A DNA stretch of 64,000 nucleotides. Origin: Arcuatula senhousia (lineage: Eukaryota; Mollusca; Bivalvia; Mytilida; Mytilidae). The stretch is taken from the NCBI GenBank assembly GCA_963971305.1, contig OZ020306.1, positions 40,135,512 through 40,199,511 of the forward strand, read 5' to 3'. Under the pieces are notes generated by a model. The model searched no databases, had not been told where the DNA came from, and was given only the letters and a program-made list of their open reading frames with translations. Position numbers and translations under genes: made by a program. This document shows positions 1-11,833 of the stretch, piece after piece; positions within the stretch are counted from its first letter, which is position 1, and each line of letters starts with the position of its first letter.

Positions 1-117
1 ATTTTACACTTGATGGTTTAAATGAGGGGACATTTTATGCACTGAGAATGTATGCCGAAAATATTTTCAACTCAAGCTCTTATACAGAGGTCCTTGAAAT
101 CTTTACAAGCCAAGATG
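1..117 (+). CDS. Gene A exon: C-terminal half of a fibronectin type III domain (partial)
   Basis: Read from base 3 the frame is open and gives the typical second half of an FN3 domain: an L-x-E-G-T-x-Y core turn, then alternating hydrophobics of the F strand (YALRMYAEN), a serine-rich turn and a G-strand ending in EIFTS. The exon ends in phase 1 at 117 before GTATGA. The upstream part of the domain and the ectodomain lie before the window. The next usable acceptor, at 509-510, opens a phase-1 transmembrane exon, which is the expected order for a receptor whose last extracellular module is FN3. Domain recognition is by eye; ligand and number of upstream domains are unknown. Confidence 0.75.
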
Positions 118-510
118 GTATGATTAATAATTTTAAGAATCTTATTTTTTTACGTTTGTGTAAAGGTCCAACCAAAACGGCTATTCATAAAGATGCATTA
201 AAAACTAGACAATAAAGCCTGGATGTTAGTATTTTTTTTTTACATAGAAAATCATCTATTTTCAACAAAAGCGTGTTCTTCGGTGAAAATGACGTTTGTA
301 ATACTGCATACATACTGTATTTATATTCTTGCCACATAAAGACCAAAGCAGTTGGTGCATTCCCTGGTAGCTTTTACATAGACACATTTTTTTAATATGT
401 AGTAAATTTGTGCCAGCACAATTTTTTAATAAGAAATAAATCATTTTAATGTTAGGAATTAAAACAAAATTCATTGAAAAAACTAAAGCTTTATTTCGTA
501 TGTTCTGTAG

Positions 511-630
511 AAAAATTGTGTATACCACAATCTGTAGTAGCTGGGGTAGCTGGTGGGTTGTCATCTGTAATCATCCTTCTAATCGGAGTCATTGCAGTCC
601 TTTTATGTAGAAGAAGTAGTTTTAATCAAG
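511..630 (+). CDS. Gene A transmembrane exon
   Basis: The exon follows the acceptor TTCTGTAG and ends before GTATTC, phase 1 in and phase 1 out (120 nt). It encodes a short stalk (EKLCIPQS), then about 23 hydrophobic and small residues (VVAGVAGGLSSVIILLIGVIAVLL) stopped by CRR, a positively charged stop-transfer signal. That makes a type I orientation with the following exons in the cytoplasm. No charged residue lies inside the span, unlike the span of gene B. The Gly/Ala-rich first half (GVAGG) could favour helix packing (inference). Confidence 0.8.
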
Positions 631-1270
631 GTATTCCAAATATCAATTTTCATTAGTTCTTTGATCTTTAATTTTTAGAATAATTTATCGATATTTTTTT
701 CTAATTGACTGTTTTAACATTACATGTACATTTATGGTATGATGCCTGAACAGAACAATGCTTGAAGTAAGGAGATTATTAATTTTAAAAGAAAAGGAAA
801 ACTGGAAAATATTGCAAGTGGCATTAAATTTTCAGATGGATGCCGAGAACATCAAACATAACAAAATATATTGGAATCGAAAGGAACAAGTAAAAAATGC
901 ACTTACTTAAAAAAGATCACTAGACTAAGTACTATATAAATTTATTAAATTTAATAGACAAAGTAGAAAATTCGGCAACTACAGAAAAAAACCCTAAAAT
1001 AATAAAAACCATCCACTTTTTAAACACTTTTGAACTATTTGCCGAGCATGTTTTCAGTAGTAAATTAGTATTCTAATGGGCTCTTAGTCTGTACTGTTGA
1101 TAACCATTTTGTTTGGTGTTTTTTTTTTAAAATAGCAATGCAAAAACAATATTTTTTTTTAACCACGAGAAAAACCGCACAGAACGCAACAAATGTACAT
1201 AATCATTCAACCTAAATATTGTTGATGATGTCTTTTCACTAGATTTCTATATTGTTAACGAATGCATTTT

Positions 1271-2830
1271 AGCTCACCTGGACCGAAGGTCCATGTGAGC
1301 TTTTACCATCACTTGGTGTCCGTCGTCGTCGTCGTCGTCGTCTGTCGTCGTCTGTAAACAATTTTTCAAACGTTAACTTGTCCGACACCATAAGTCCAAT
1401 TGCAACCAAACTTGGTATAGTTGTTGAGTGGCATTATGTGTACAAAACTATCGTTCGGATTTTCGATTCGTAAAAAAACATGGCCGCCATGGCTAAAAAT
1501 AGAACAGGGGGGTCAAATACAGTTTTTTGCAAATAACTCAAAAAACAGTCACAGATATCAAAATTCTGGCAGAGGGTAAAAGTAATCAGCACATCAAGAT
1601 CTACCTGCCCAGAAATTTTCAAAAAGATCCAACAACCGATGTAGGAGTTATTGCCCTTTTTCTGGATTTTTTCAAAATTTCGCACTTAATTAGCCCTATA
1701 TCTTGAAAACTATATAAGATATTTTAAAAATTCAAATTGCATATGATTAAGCACATCAAGATCTACATTTCATGTAATAAGGTCAAAGCTGTAGAACCAT
1801 TTCTTTTAGGAGTTATGGCCCTTAAAGCGTCAAAAATTACCATTTTTCATTACTTTTCCCCTGAATTTCAAAGATTAACTTGTCTGACACCATACATCCA
1901 ACTTCAACCAAACTTGGCACAGTTGTTAAATAGCATTAATGCTACAATTTTATCGTTCAGATTTTTGATTCGTCAAAAAATATGGCCTCCATGGCTTAAA
2001 ATAGAACATAGGGGTCAAATTACAGTTTTTTGCAAATAACTCAAAAATGGTAACATATATCAAAATTCTGATGGGGGGACAAAAGTGATTAGCATCTCAA
2101 GATCTACATGCTCTGAAATTTTCAAGAAGATCCAACAAACGACATAGGAGTTATTGCCCTTTTTCTAGATTTTTTTTCAAAATTTTGCACTTATTTAGCC
2201 CTATATCTTAAAAACTATACAAGATATTTCAAAAATTCAAATTGCCTATGATTAAGCACATCAAGATCTACAATTCATGTAATAAGGTCAAAGCTGTAGA
2301 ACCATTTCTTTTAGGAGTGATGGCCTTTGAAGCGTCAAAATTTACCATTTTTCATTACTTTTCCCCTGAATTTCAAAGATTAACTTGTCTGACACCATAG
2401 GACCAACTGCATTTAAACTTGGCACACTTGCATAATAGCATATATGCTACAATTCTATCGTTCGGATTTTAGATTCGTCGAAAAACATGGCCGCCATGGC
2501 TAAAAATAGAATATAGGGGTAACTTGTAGTTTTTTGCTAATAACTCAAAAATGGTTACAGATATCAAGATTGTGGAAGCATCAAAAGTGATCAGCATATT
2601 AAGATCTACCTGTCCTGAAATTTTGAAAAAGATCTAACCGCTGATGTGGGAGTTATTGCCCTTTTTGATTTTTTTTCAAAATTTTGCACTTATTTAGCCC
2701 TATAGCTTGAAAACTATACAAGATATTTCAAAAATTTAAATTGCATATGACTAAGGACAATAATATCTACAAAATATGTGTATCTGTGTAGCTCAGGTGA
2801 GCGATTCAGGCTCCTGGGAGCCTCTTGTTT
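1271..2830 (+). repeat. Tandem-core element with hairpin ends (CTCACCTG family)
   Basis: Left end AGCTCACCTG plus hairpin GGACCGAAGGTCC, then (GTC)n, then about three copies of a roughly 500-bp unit beginning TAACTTGTCYGACACCAT (1376, 1876, 2381). The right end is GCTCAGGTGAGCGATTCAGG followed by hairpin CTCCTGGGAG. The ends are inverted copies of each other. Layout matches the Helentron-derived non-autonomous elements (HINE; pearl-like) known in bivalves. Confidence 0.65.
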
Positions 2831-2878
2831 ACTTATTATTAAAAATTTCGTTGTTAAACCATTTATTATTCATTTCAG

Positions 2879-2897
2879 CAAAATCTAATAGTCAGAG
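2879..2897 (+). CDS. Gene A tail microexon 1 (19 nt)
   Basis: Good polypyrimidine tract and acceptor (TTCATTTCAG) and donor GTAGGT bound 19 nt that are phase 1 in and phase 2 out, encoding AKSNSQ plus two bases of the next codon. It is the first member of the first microexon plus tail-exon pair. It sits just downstream of a 1.5-kb tandem-core repeat element. On its own a 19-nt exon is weak evidence; support comes from two similarly phased microexons at 5685 and 9090 and one in gene B at 27797. Confidence 0.55.
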
Positions 2898-3217
2898 GTA
2901 GGTTATTATTATTTCTTACATGAATTTACATCTAAAACGTCCAATATCATACATAAAGGTCTAACAAATAATTTTGTTATATTTAAATTACAAATACCAA
3001 AACTTAGGTATAAATTGTTAATTTGGATATGCTATACATGTATATCGATATTTTTAACGTTTTAATCATAAAAACCAGTGTTAGTGTAAGCAAAATACAA
3101 TTTATTAAACGGGTATTAATGATGCTCATTTCAAGTAGAATCATCTGTCAAGAAGCTTTTGAATCATATCATTATGTAATGTGCCGGGCTGTGTCGCATA
3201 CACTTATTCCAAACCTC

Positions 3218-4171
3218 ATTATTATACCCCGCACTTCAAAAGTGGGGGGTATATAGTGATAGGGGTGTCCGTCCGTCCGTCCTTCCGTCCGTCCTTCCGT
3301 TACACTTCAGGGTACCCATCTCTTATCCGCAACTCCTCCTAAACCCCTTGGTGGATTTTCATGAAACTTACACACAATCTTTGTGCCATAATGTAGATGT
3401 GCACCTACTATTTTTAACTTTGATCAGAATGGTTTTTGGAGTTTCCCATAGCAAAACATGGACTTAGCCATTCGCCTACATGGGGGTACCCATCTCTTAT
3501 CCGCAACTCCTCCTAAAACCCTTGATGGATTTTCATGAAACTTACACACAATTGTTGTGACATAATGTAAATGTGCACTTATTATTCTAAAATTTGATCA
3601 GAATGGTTTTTGGGGTTTCCCATAGCAAAACATGGACTTAGCCATTCGACTACATGGGGGTACCCATCTCTAATCCGCAACTCCTCCTAAACCCCTTGAA
3701 GGATTTTCATAAAACTTACACCCAATCTTTGTGACATAATGTAGATGTGCACTTACTATTTTAAAACTTGATCAGAATGATTTTTGGGGTTTCCTATACC
3801 AAAACATGGACTTAGCCATTGACTACATGGGGGTACCCATCTCTTATCCACAACTCATCCTAAACCCCTTGATGGATTGTCATGAAACTTTTATACAATC
3901 TTTGTAACATAATATAGATGTGCACCTACTATTTGAAAGTTTGATCAGAATGATTTTGGGGTTTCCAATGGCAATACATGGACTCAGCCATTCGACTACA
4001 TGGGGGTGCCCATCTCTTATCTGCAACTCATCCTAAACCCCTTGATGGATTTTCATGAAACCTACACACAATCTTTATGACATAATGTAGATGTGCATCT
4101 CCTATTCCTAATTTTATCTGATTTTTTTTTTTTGGGGGGGGGGGTATTTATTTGTGAGCTGCGGCTCACAG
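3218..4171 (-). repeat. Tandem-core element, five units of about 174 bp (ATACCCC family)
   Basis: Left hairpin ATACCCCGCACTTCAAAAGT, then (GTCC)n, five units starting GGGTACCCATCTCTTATCCG (3310, 3486, 3659, 3830, 4005) and the right end GTGAGCTGCGGCTCAC. Reverse orientation of the layout at 9621-10338 with an unrelated core. Pieces of the 240-bp MITE flank it (about 2985-3060 and 4221-4300), so it may have inserted into one. Confidence 0.65.
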
Positions 4172-4645
4172 TTTTTTCGAGTTTTCTATTAAAAGGCAAA
4201 AAAAATGAAAGAAACGTACCTATGCCTAAAAGTTCGAACAGGAAAGTCAAATCCAGCACCAAGGTTATCGAACATATGAAGAATAAAGACAGATGAAAAT
4301 CAAGGACATCGAAGAATATTGAATACTTAAATGATAACTTCACAACCATTGGTTACACTTAGTTAAAGAACCATCATACCTTTTATATATTATTTCATGT
4401 AACATATATTGCTTACCTTAACGAACCTTGTCCACCTAACGCATACCCTTATATCGCAAGACAGAAAACATGAAAGTTTCTACCAAAAAAGTCATGACAT
4501 AACATTTGGTTTGAGAAAACACGTCACTAATCACATACTGCCGAACCTTTAATGATATCACCCTCTTTCTCCTGGCCTATACCGATTTATCGGGCTAATA
4601 AGGTATGTACGTGTAATGCTTATTATAATATTGTTTCAAATACAG

Positions 4646-4725
4646 AAAAGAGACAACACAACAGCACTACATGGATGTGTCTGAAGATGAAGAAAACGTT
4701 TCACCTTTTATGCAAAGTGAACCAG
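4646..4725 (+). CDS. Gene A cytoplasmic tail exon 1 (YMDV motif)
   Basis: The acceptor TTCAAATACAG opens an 80-nt exon, phase 2 in and phase 1 out, encoding a polar, acidic tail segment around QHYMDVSEDEENVSPF. The single tyrosine is followed by M-D-V, acceptable as an SH2 ligand but matching no strong consensus. The donor (GTTTTG) is weak. If it is not used, the frame stays open through FVFDEHRSK to TAG at 4773-4775, so this may be an alternative terminal exon giving a short receptor. The exon has the same phases as the two 89-nt exons downstream but little sequence similarity to them. Confidence 0.5.
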
Positions 4726-5423
4726 GTTTTGTATTCGATGAGCATAGATCCAAGTTATTTTTTGTATTTTGTTAGTAAACTTGACAAAAATGTACACATA
4801 TACGAATGGAAATGTAACCCCATGTTTGGTTAGTGTTCTAAAACAGTTCTGATCAACCCTCTAACGTGCTTTCATTGTCAACAAACTTAGTTATCATATG
4901 CATGAGTCATACAAATGTAACAAATGATTGTCATTTGTTGTAAAACAATGTGCACCTCAAGACAGAAAAAAGACTGAAAGAAGAAATACATTCAATTAGG
5001 TCCTGTCGAAAAAAAAATGAGCGTTACATAACAAAAAAGCGCTGACTGAGAAAGACGACAAAAGAATAAAAGAACTGAGAACCCATATGAGAATCTGTGT
5101 ATTGTTTTTCAACGAGTCTTTGCTTTGTTAATATTCAATATGTGATTGATTTATGAAATATTCAATATGGTCGACACATTTTAGAACATATTGTTTCTAA
5201 TTTTATATATATAAAATAGTTATGTACCTTATCACTGTATAATAAAAATGTTGCACTGTGGCTTGGTTCTCGATCTTCAGATGATGTGTGTCAATCATAT
5301 CTTGAATATTTGGACATAGCCGTTTACCTACGGTGGAGTAGCTAAAATATATGTCAATTCTATGAAATAAAAATTATCTTGCAGCAAAGGTCAATTTATA
5401 AAACAAAGGATCAGTAACACCAA

Positions 5424-5640
5424 TGGAGCAGTCGACTGTCGTAAATGTCGTAAATTCGAAAGGCACAGACAACATCATTACAAATATAAACCATACAGTA
5501 ATCAAAAACACATATTACAACCAAACAACAATTAGCAACGTGAACTCAAGTCGTAACTGGACTGATTTTAGGTGTTCCGGAAAATTTGACAACTCCTGTT
5601 TGTTATAGCACCGAATTGCTAATTTTAAAAGGAATATATG
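5424..5640 (-). mobile_element. 3' UTR fragment of the recurrent retroelement
   Basis: Diverged copy (AACGTGAACTCAAGTCGTAA, GGTGTTCCGG) of the 3' UTR seen complete at 10339-10641, in reverse orientation. It lies just before microexon 2 of gene A. Confidence 0.5.
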
Positions 5641-5684
5641 ATAGAAACTGGAAAGTTGGAAATAAATTATCATTTTTATTTCAG

Positions 5685-5700
5685 AAAGAAATAAAACCAG
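5685..5700 (+). CDS. Gene A tail microexon 2 (16 nt)
   Basis: Sixteen bases between TTTTTATTTCAG and GTAACT, phase 1 in and phase 2 out, encode ERNKT plus two bases. The exon at 9090-9105 has the same length, phases and near-identical sequence (E-x-x-K-T), which argues for a duplicated functional unit. It splices to the 89-nt exon at 6196. Confidence 0.6.
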
Positions 5701-6195
5701 GTAACTTTATTGATATTTGTTCAGATAACATTTTGAAAAGCATGTTTTTTGTAAGTTTAAGACACTGAATGAGCGATTTATATTCATTTTAAACAGCAAT
5801 ATTGATTGATTCGTTGGTAGAATTTATGGCGTTTTTAATGCACGCTGATCTAGGACGATAAGTTTATTGGTGTAGGAAAACCAGATTTTCCACAGAAAAC
5901 AACCAACCTCGGGCGGCTTACTTACAAACCGGATTACATACAGTTTGTTTATTAAAACAACAACACTCTGCATAGCTAGTTTCGGTATTTGAACAAGTGA
6001 TCTACACTACTTGCCAAAATGCACCAACAAATAAGACACCGAAATTAAATAAAACTGAATTAGTACTTGTATGTTACACAATCATTAAATTGTATCTTTC
6101 AATTCAATGTTTCTTACACGTATGTTATTGGTGTTTTTTTATCAATTACCAGTATATATGTTCTTATCGTTATCTTGCTTGTTCTCATTTTATAG

Positions 6196-6284
6196 TCCAG
6201 GTCAAGTGAGCGAATATGAGGAAATGGGATTGAGAGATCAACCTAATCTGTATTCTGAAATGAAAAATGTTGATGAACAAAAAG
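6196..6284 (+). CDS. Gene A cytoplasmic tail exon 2 (two YxxM motifs)
   Basis: This 89-nt exon (acceptor TCATTTTATAG, donor GTAATA; phase 2 in, phase 1 out) encodes SPGQVSEYEEMGLRDQPNLY, then SEMKNVDEQK. Two tyrosines eight residues apart give YEEM and YSEM. YxxM is the classical ligand of the PI3-kinase p85 SH2 domains, and the spacing resembles an ITAM with Met in the hydrophobic position. It is a clear duplicate of the exon at 10707-10795: same length and phases, and a shared GL-[RK]-DQPN core. Signalling role is inferred from motifs only. Confidence 0.75.
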
Positions 6285-6789
6285 GTAATATTGAATATCA
6301 TTCACAAAAATGCCAAAATAATTGTTGGAATAACACGCTTAAAACCATGTTGTGTTTTGTGTTGCCTTTGTTACGCGTAAGGCGAAGCAACATAAATATA
6401 GTTTTGATTCCTTTCAGTCGTTAAGATTAACACTCCTGGTGGAGTTTGACGTTCCTGAGCTTAGCCCACTCTGGTATCTAAACTTGTGTTTTAAAGAACA
6501 ATCTAAAGCTTTGAAATTACAGATCTATGTGTCCAAACCTAACCTGCATGCATACCAAACTAAGAAAGAAAACTAGAAGTTTGATCTTCGTTTGCTTTTT
6601 AATTAGTTCGGTTTGATTTAAGCTAACCCAACTCTTCGTTTGATTTGGTTTGCTCTAGACTGCTTGCTGCTTGTTTTTACAGAGTCGAAACTTTGGTTAT
6701 TCCTATCCCATACATGTACATCGGTTTCCACTGCGGCATTATTAGTTTTATAGTTCTACGTGTATGCTCCTCTTATTAATATAGCGTTT

Positions 6790-6900
6790 GACATTTTCAA
6801 TATTTGGTTAAGCGCCTGTGATGAGTTTAATAAACGAAACTCGCGTTAGGCGTAAACAAAATTGTCTGGAAATTTGTGGTAATTTAATTGGATTGACCTC
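6790..6900 (+). repeat. Relic of the hammerhead-ribozyme repeat
   Basis: TGATGAGTTTAATAAACGAA followed by ACTCGCGTTAGGCGTA keeps the conserved core blocks, but the first core C is lost (GTGATGA) so cleavage is unlikely. TTGTCTGGAAATTTGTGGTA follows as in better copies. Confidence 0.45.
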
Positions 6901-7458
6901 TACGGTTATAATGGGGGTTGTGCCATAAGCCTATTTTACCTCGCTATATTTTGCATGCATCAACCGAGTGTTTTTGTAAACTCGGCGAAAATAAGTTCAA
7001 ATTGTGTTTCCTTATTTCGATAGAAAAATAATGTCAGATAAAACAATCATTTTGATTGCATTGCATGTGTAGCATTGTTAACAAAATTTCTTGTCACCAA
7101 TTTCACAAAAAGCATAACAACTGGCAGTCATTCAATTTAAAGTATTTTAACTTTGATGTGTGCATTTCAAAGAAGAAATAACTACTAGTATTTCAACGAA
7201 GGTCTCGATATGAAATAATTTAAAGTGTTCTAGATGCGCGCCTCAACTGTCCAACAGTCGTTAAAGGCGTTAAATCCAATCGATGCATGACCAAAACTAC
7301 AAAAATAAAAAATCGAAGGAAATCGGTGTTTATTGCTCCCGTCATCCATCGATTTATTCAATATAGGACCAACCATTTAACTTGAGAGGGAAGGGGCTTA
7401 TTTTTTCTTAAAAAATTGAATCTGATTTCTTATGAAAAAGAATATTTTGGAATAAACT

Positions 7459-8632
7459 AGAGGCTCCCAGGAGCCTGAATCGCTCACCTGATCTCTTATG
7501 GTAAAGCTTCTTACCTAGTGTGCAACATGGTCTACATGTACTTTGTAAGTAACATTAGATAAACTATAGTAAGGATAGAAAACACTTTTAAGATCAAGAA
7601 GACAAAGTTTACAAAGCTTTCCATTAAAAAAACAAGTTGAAATTGATTGAAAACACTTAAAGGGGGGGGGGAGTTACTCTTAGAAGGATGATCTGACAAT
7701 TTTGACCCTGATATCATTTTTGAAGATCTTATTGAGGTTTCTTTCCTTGTAATGCACGTGGTCGATATCCTCGGTGCTGGATTTTGGCTTCCTTGTTCAA
7801 ACGTTTTGGTTTTGAGTACTTTTCGTTTTCAACATTTTTTTATTTGACCTTCCAATGTTTTGATATAAATGCTACTGATGAGAGGTTACTCCTTGAAATA
7901 TCGATATATAGCATATCCAATTTAACCGTTTATACCCGCGTTTTGGTATTTGTAATTTAGTAACGGCAGCCATGTTGGTTCGTAGCCGTTCACAAATTTC
8001 ACAAACTTGAAAGAGGACATCCTAAAGATCAAGTGTACAAAGTTTCAAAGCAATCCCATCAGTGGTTTCAGAGAGGGAGATTTTAAAAAAATCAGTTAAA
8101 ATTGATAGAAAAATCAGTTAAAGGGGAATAACTCTTAAATGGTTGGTCTGACAATTTTGTCCCTAAATCATTTTTGTAGATCTCAATAAGCTAAACAATT
8201 TTGCAATGCTAACTTTTCTTCTAGCACTTACATTTTTCAAGATAAAGTCCCAAAACTGTGAACGATTAGGGGGAAATAACTTCTATAAGGAGTCAACTCT
8301 ATGGAGAGTTTTGTAGAGCTTTTGATGCTGAAGAAGTATTTGCTTCAGATTTTCTCTATCTCTTATAATTTTTGAGCTATAAGCTAAAAACTATGGTCTG
8401 ACCCCCCTGTTGTATTTTTAATAACGGCAGCCATGTTGGTTGGTCGATGTTCAAAAATTTCACAAACTTGGTAGAGGACATTCTAAAGATCAAGTGTACA
8501 AAGTTTCTAAGCAATCCTATCAATGGTTTCAGAGAAGAAGATGTTTGAAACAAAGTTAAAGACGGACGGACAGACGGACAACGGACGCCTAACGATGACA
8601 ATAGCTCACAAGACCCTTTGGGTCATTTGAGC
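7459..8632 (-). repeat. Tandem-core element (CTCACCTG family), carrying a MITE
   Basis: Left end GAGGCTCCCAGGAGCCTGAA then TCGCTCACCT; right end GACGGACGGACAGACGGACA then hairpin AGACCCTTTGGGTC and GAGCT. The core differs from that at 1271-2830. A MITE sits at 7735-7958. Confidence 0.6.
7735..7958 (-). mobile_element. 240-bp MITE family M1 inside a repeat
   Basis: Reverse copy of 18395-18638 (TTTCTTTCCTTGTAATGCAC, TATCGATATATAGCATAT). Interrupts the unit of the host repeat. Confidence 0.6.
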
Positions 8633-8639
8633 TGAAAAA

Positions 8640-8860
8640 GGGTCAAAGAGGCACCATAGGGTGTCAAAAGTCCAAAAGGGAAACCGTAACATGAGTGAAC
8701 TCAGGTGCTCCGGAAGAGTAAGCGGTTCCTGTCTGCTAAAGCACACCCGTCATGTTGCTAATTTCCAAGTTCATTCAATTTCGGTAGTTTTGTTATTACT
8801 TTTATTCCAATTCAGTGTGTCAAATCCGGTAGTTAAGAGAAAAATTCTGAAGAATTATGC
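8640..8860 (-). mobile_element. 3' UTR fragment of the recurrent retroelement
   Basis: Contains GGTGTCAAAAGTCCAAAAGG and AACTCAGGTGCTCCGGAAGA from the same 3' UTR family; it directly abuts the repeat ending at 8632. Confidence 0.55.
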
Positions 8861-9089
8861 TGTATAAAAAAAACCGCTGATACCAAAAAAAAACCTGATG
8901 GAAAAAAAACTGACAAAAAAAACAGAGCCCACCCCTTCGAGTTAAACGGTCGATCTCTAACACATGACCACGAAATACATGATAGCACTATAGCTCAACT
9001 TATGGAACAACAACAGTCTTTTTAATAACAATAAAAATCCAAAAGACCTGAACCATGTGTACGTAACAAATATGCAATTTCTATTTCAG

Positions 9090-9105
9090 AAACAGATAAA
9101 ACCAG
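9090..9105 (+). CDS. Gene A tail microexon 3 (16 nt)
   Basis: Sixteen bases between a strong acceptor (TTTCTATTTCAG) and GTAATT, phase 1 in and phase 2 out, encode ETDKT plus two bases. It is a duplicate of the microexon at 5685-5700 and the partner of the 89-nt exon at 10707. Confidence 0.6.
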
Positions 9106-9547
9106 GTAATTTTCATGATATTGGTCAGAGATATGCAATAGCTTAAAAGATACATGTTATTGAACTTAAAATATTGAATTTACGACTTTAAATGATGTAA
9201 ATATTTTAATATTATTTAAATGTTGATTGATTGGCCTTTAAAATTTACGCCCATTTTAATGTACATTGGCTGCCTATGATGGATCATCAGTTTAAAGATG
9301 GAGGAAAAACTAATTTTCCACAGAAAAGAATCAATTTCGAACAGATAACTAAAAACATTGTAACACAGGTTATTCATATAAAAATGAACATTCTGAAAAG
9401 ATTATTGCAGTGTACTATAAACCAGCAATTAAGACTACTAGTCCATCAATGCCCCTGTACAGATCAAGTTGAGCGTAGTCTGTCTTGTATGTAACAAATC
9501 AAAATTAAATTGTTCGTTTCGAAGTTTCTTATGTTAATCATGTAAGA

Positions 9548-10641
9548 AGCTGAGGTACTAGTGGGGTATCCAAATGTCAAAAGTCCGAAAGGGCAGAGAC
9601 AAAACCAATGAAAGAACCTTAGTGAGCACGCTCACATACCCCACGCGTGCCGCTAATGGACTATCAATGTTATCCTTGTGGAATTAGTATCAAGCTACAG
9701 GAATCAATAATATTGAATGATTGTAAAAGTGAATGTGCAAGTATTTGAATATTATAACAAAGTTATGTCAAAGTTCTTAGTCCAAAGGGCCATAACTCCG
9801 ACAAAAATTTGGGGATAAAAAATTCCTTGTAATATGCACAACAACATATCGTGTACTTCTTGCATACTAAGTTTCATTAAATTCTGTTAAGTAGTTTAAG
9901 AGGAGTGGCCATCACAAACTGTAATCATGATTTTCTGCAAATTTCTAAGTCCAAAGGTCCATAACTCCCACAAAAATTTGCGAATCAAAAATTCCCGGTA
10001 ATATGCACAACTACATATGGTGATCTTCTTGCATACCAAGTTTCGTTAAATTCTGTTCAGTAGTTTAAGAGGAGTTGCGATTACAAACTGTAATCATGAT
10101 TTTCTGCAAATTTCTAAGTCCAAAGGGCCATAACTCCCACAAAAATTTGCGAATCGAAAATTCCCCGTAATATGCACAACTACATATGGTGTTCTTCTTG
10201 CATACCAAGTTTCATTAAATTCTGTTCAGTAGTTTAAGAGGAGTTGCGATTACAAAATGTGATCACAGACGGACGGACGGACGGACGGACCAGTCAAAAA
10301 CATTATACCCTTCGCAACTTCGTTGCGTGGGGTATAATAAACACCAACAAGAACAGGACAAAAACAGACAACATGTAAAACATGGAAACACAAAATAACT
10401 GAATATCAATTAACAACGCGAACTCCAGTCGAAACAGGAGTGAACTCCGGTGCTCCGGGAGATTAAGCAGTTCTTGCTTGCTATAACACATCCGTCGCGT
10501 TGCCAACTGTCAATTCAGCGTGTTTAATCCGGTAAAGGAAGACAAAACAAAACTCTATGACAAACCAACATCTACACTCATCTGAGAGATCGAAATCCCA
10601 TATTTGTCTGTAAGTGCATGATGTCTTCCGTAAAATTTTAA
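9548..10641 (-). mobile_element. Retroelement 3' end interrupted by a tandem-core element
   Basis: The left part (9548-9612, GGGGTATCCAAATGTCAAAA) and right part (10339-10641) together make one 3' UTR plus the last codons of the polyprotein (KYGISI.., reverse strand). The interruption at 9621-10338 falls inside the motif ACAAAACCAGTAAACACC. Confidence 0.6.
9621..10338 (+). repeat. Tandem-core element, three units of about 173 bp (ATACCCC family)
   Basis: Left hairpin GTGAGCACGCTCAC then ATACCCCACGC; units starting AGTCCAAAGGGCCATAACTC (9780, 9952, 10125); (GGAC)n; right hairpin CGCAACTTCGTTGCG then TGGGGTATAAT. Short ATACCCCACGC inverted repeats lie at both ends. Confidence 0.7.
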
Positions 10642-10706
10642 ACTTATAAAAGTATGTCATTGTATGTTCATATCGCTAAATATTTATTTCTTATTTCAAA
10701 TTATAG

Positions 10707-10795
10707 TTCACGTCAAATGAGTGGGTACGAGGAATTGGGATTGAAGGACCAACCAAATGTCTATTCTCAGGTGGACAGTGCTAGTGAACAAAAAG
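10707..10795 (+). CDS. Gene A cytoplasmic tail exon 3 (ITIM/ITAM-like YEEL-x8-YSQV)
   Basis: An 89-nt exon (acceptor CAAATTATAG, consensus donor GTAAGT; phase 2 in, phase 1 out) encodes SSRQMSGYEELGLKDQPNVY, then SQVDSASEQK. SGYEEL fits the ITIM pattern (S/I/V/L)xYxx(I/V/L), and YEEL-x8-YSQV has ITAM spacing with Val last. Compared with exon 2, the hydrophobic anchors changed from Met to Leu/Val while the rest of the core is kept, suggesting diversification of SH2 specificity after duplication (inference). Confidence 0.75.
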
Positions 10796-11833
10796 GTAAG
10801 TTTGCATATACTTCTTAAAAAAAGATAATAAACAAAGCTCACTAACTGGGGTGATCAATCTCAATGTCTTAAAACAAAAGTCAACACAAGGAGAAGACAA
10901 AGCAAAGGAATTTTAAGATTGCAATCGTCATAACTTAGTATTGGCATTTAAATGAAGTTAACCCGGGTTATATGATGCAAAACCGCTCTCTTCCATTTTG
11001 ATTTTAAGGTTCATAATCAGCAAATAACTGCGTTGCCTATTACAATGTATGATTCTACGGCTCTGTAAGATTGCAGATTTCCATAAAACCTGGTAAAACC
11101 CACTTTTCCTCTCAATGCCTGACATTAGATTTGAAACATTGCGGTTTATAACTTTTCCAGAATGATATTGCTTTTTTGTCTTTTTATCTTTGACATTTCA
11201 AGATTATTCGACCCTGGCCCGTTAATGTATTTGTTAAGATGAAATGTCACTTTTCAGGTTTATGTTTAAACAACACAAATTTGGATGATTTTTTGAGTGT
11301 ATTCAGGCTCTGTCAATTATACTGATTGAAACAAGATGAGAATTACAATTAAAATGTATCAATTAAGTTGTGCATGTATCATAGCGAACGAATCTGATAC
11401 TCCATCTACGAAAGAAGGGGGACGTATAGAGTTTGGATCTGAACGTCCGTCCGTCCGTATGATTGTCCCAAATGGTGCAAGATGGGGCATTTTGTCTTTC
11501 GCTTGTTTCAAATTACCATACTTTGCATTACACAAGTAATATACTGAGGCGGGTATCAATGAGGCTGCTATTTTGATTATGTTGTATATGCATTTTAATA
11601 TAAATTTAACATTCTATCAGCAGATTTTAAATAAAAAATATAGAAAGCCAAAAACCAAAAGTTATACTTCTTGATTTTAAGGCCCGTACAAAGATGCAAA
11701 TTAATCTTCATATGCATTACAAAGAGAGGAACCTGGTGTTTTAAAATTAACTTAAACATGTTTATCTTAAGGTATGTGTTAGATTGAAATTTGTTCTTTA
11801 TTATATTTGTGTGTTTTCAATTTCATATTCCAG

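Noticed and set aside
3310..4180. Regularly spaced direct repeats resembling a CRISPR array
   Set aside because: Units of about 174 bp are tandem and contiguous, without unique spacers, in a eukaryotic repeat element; no cas genes.
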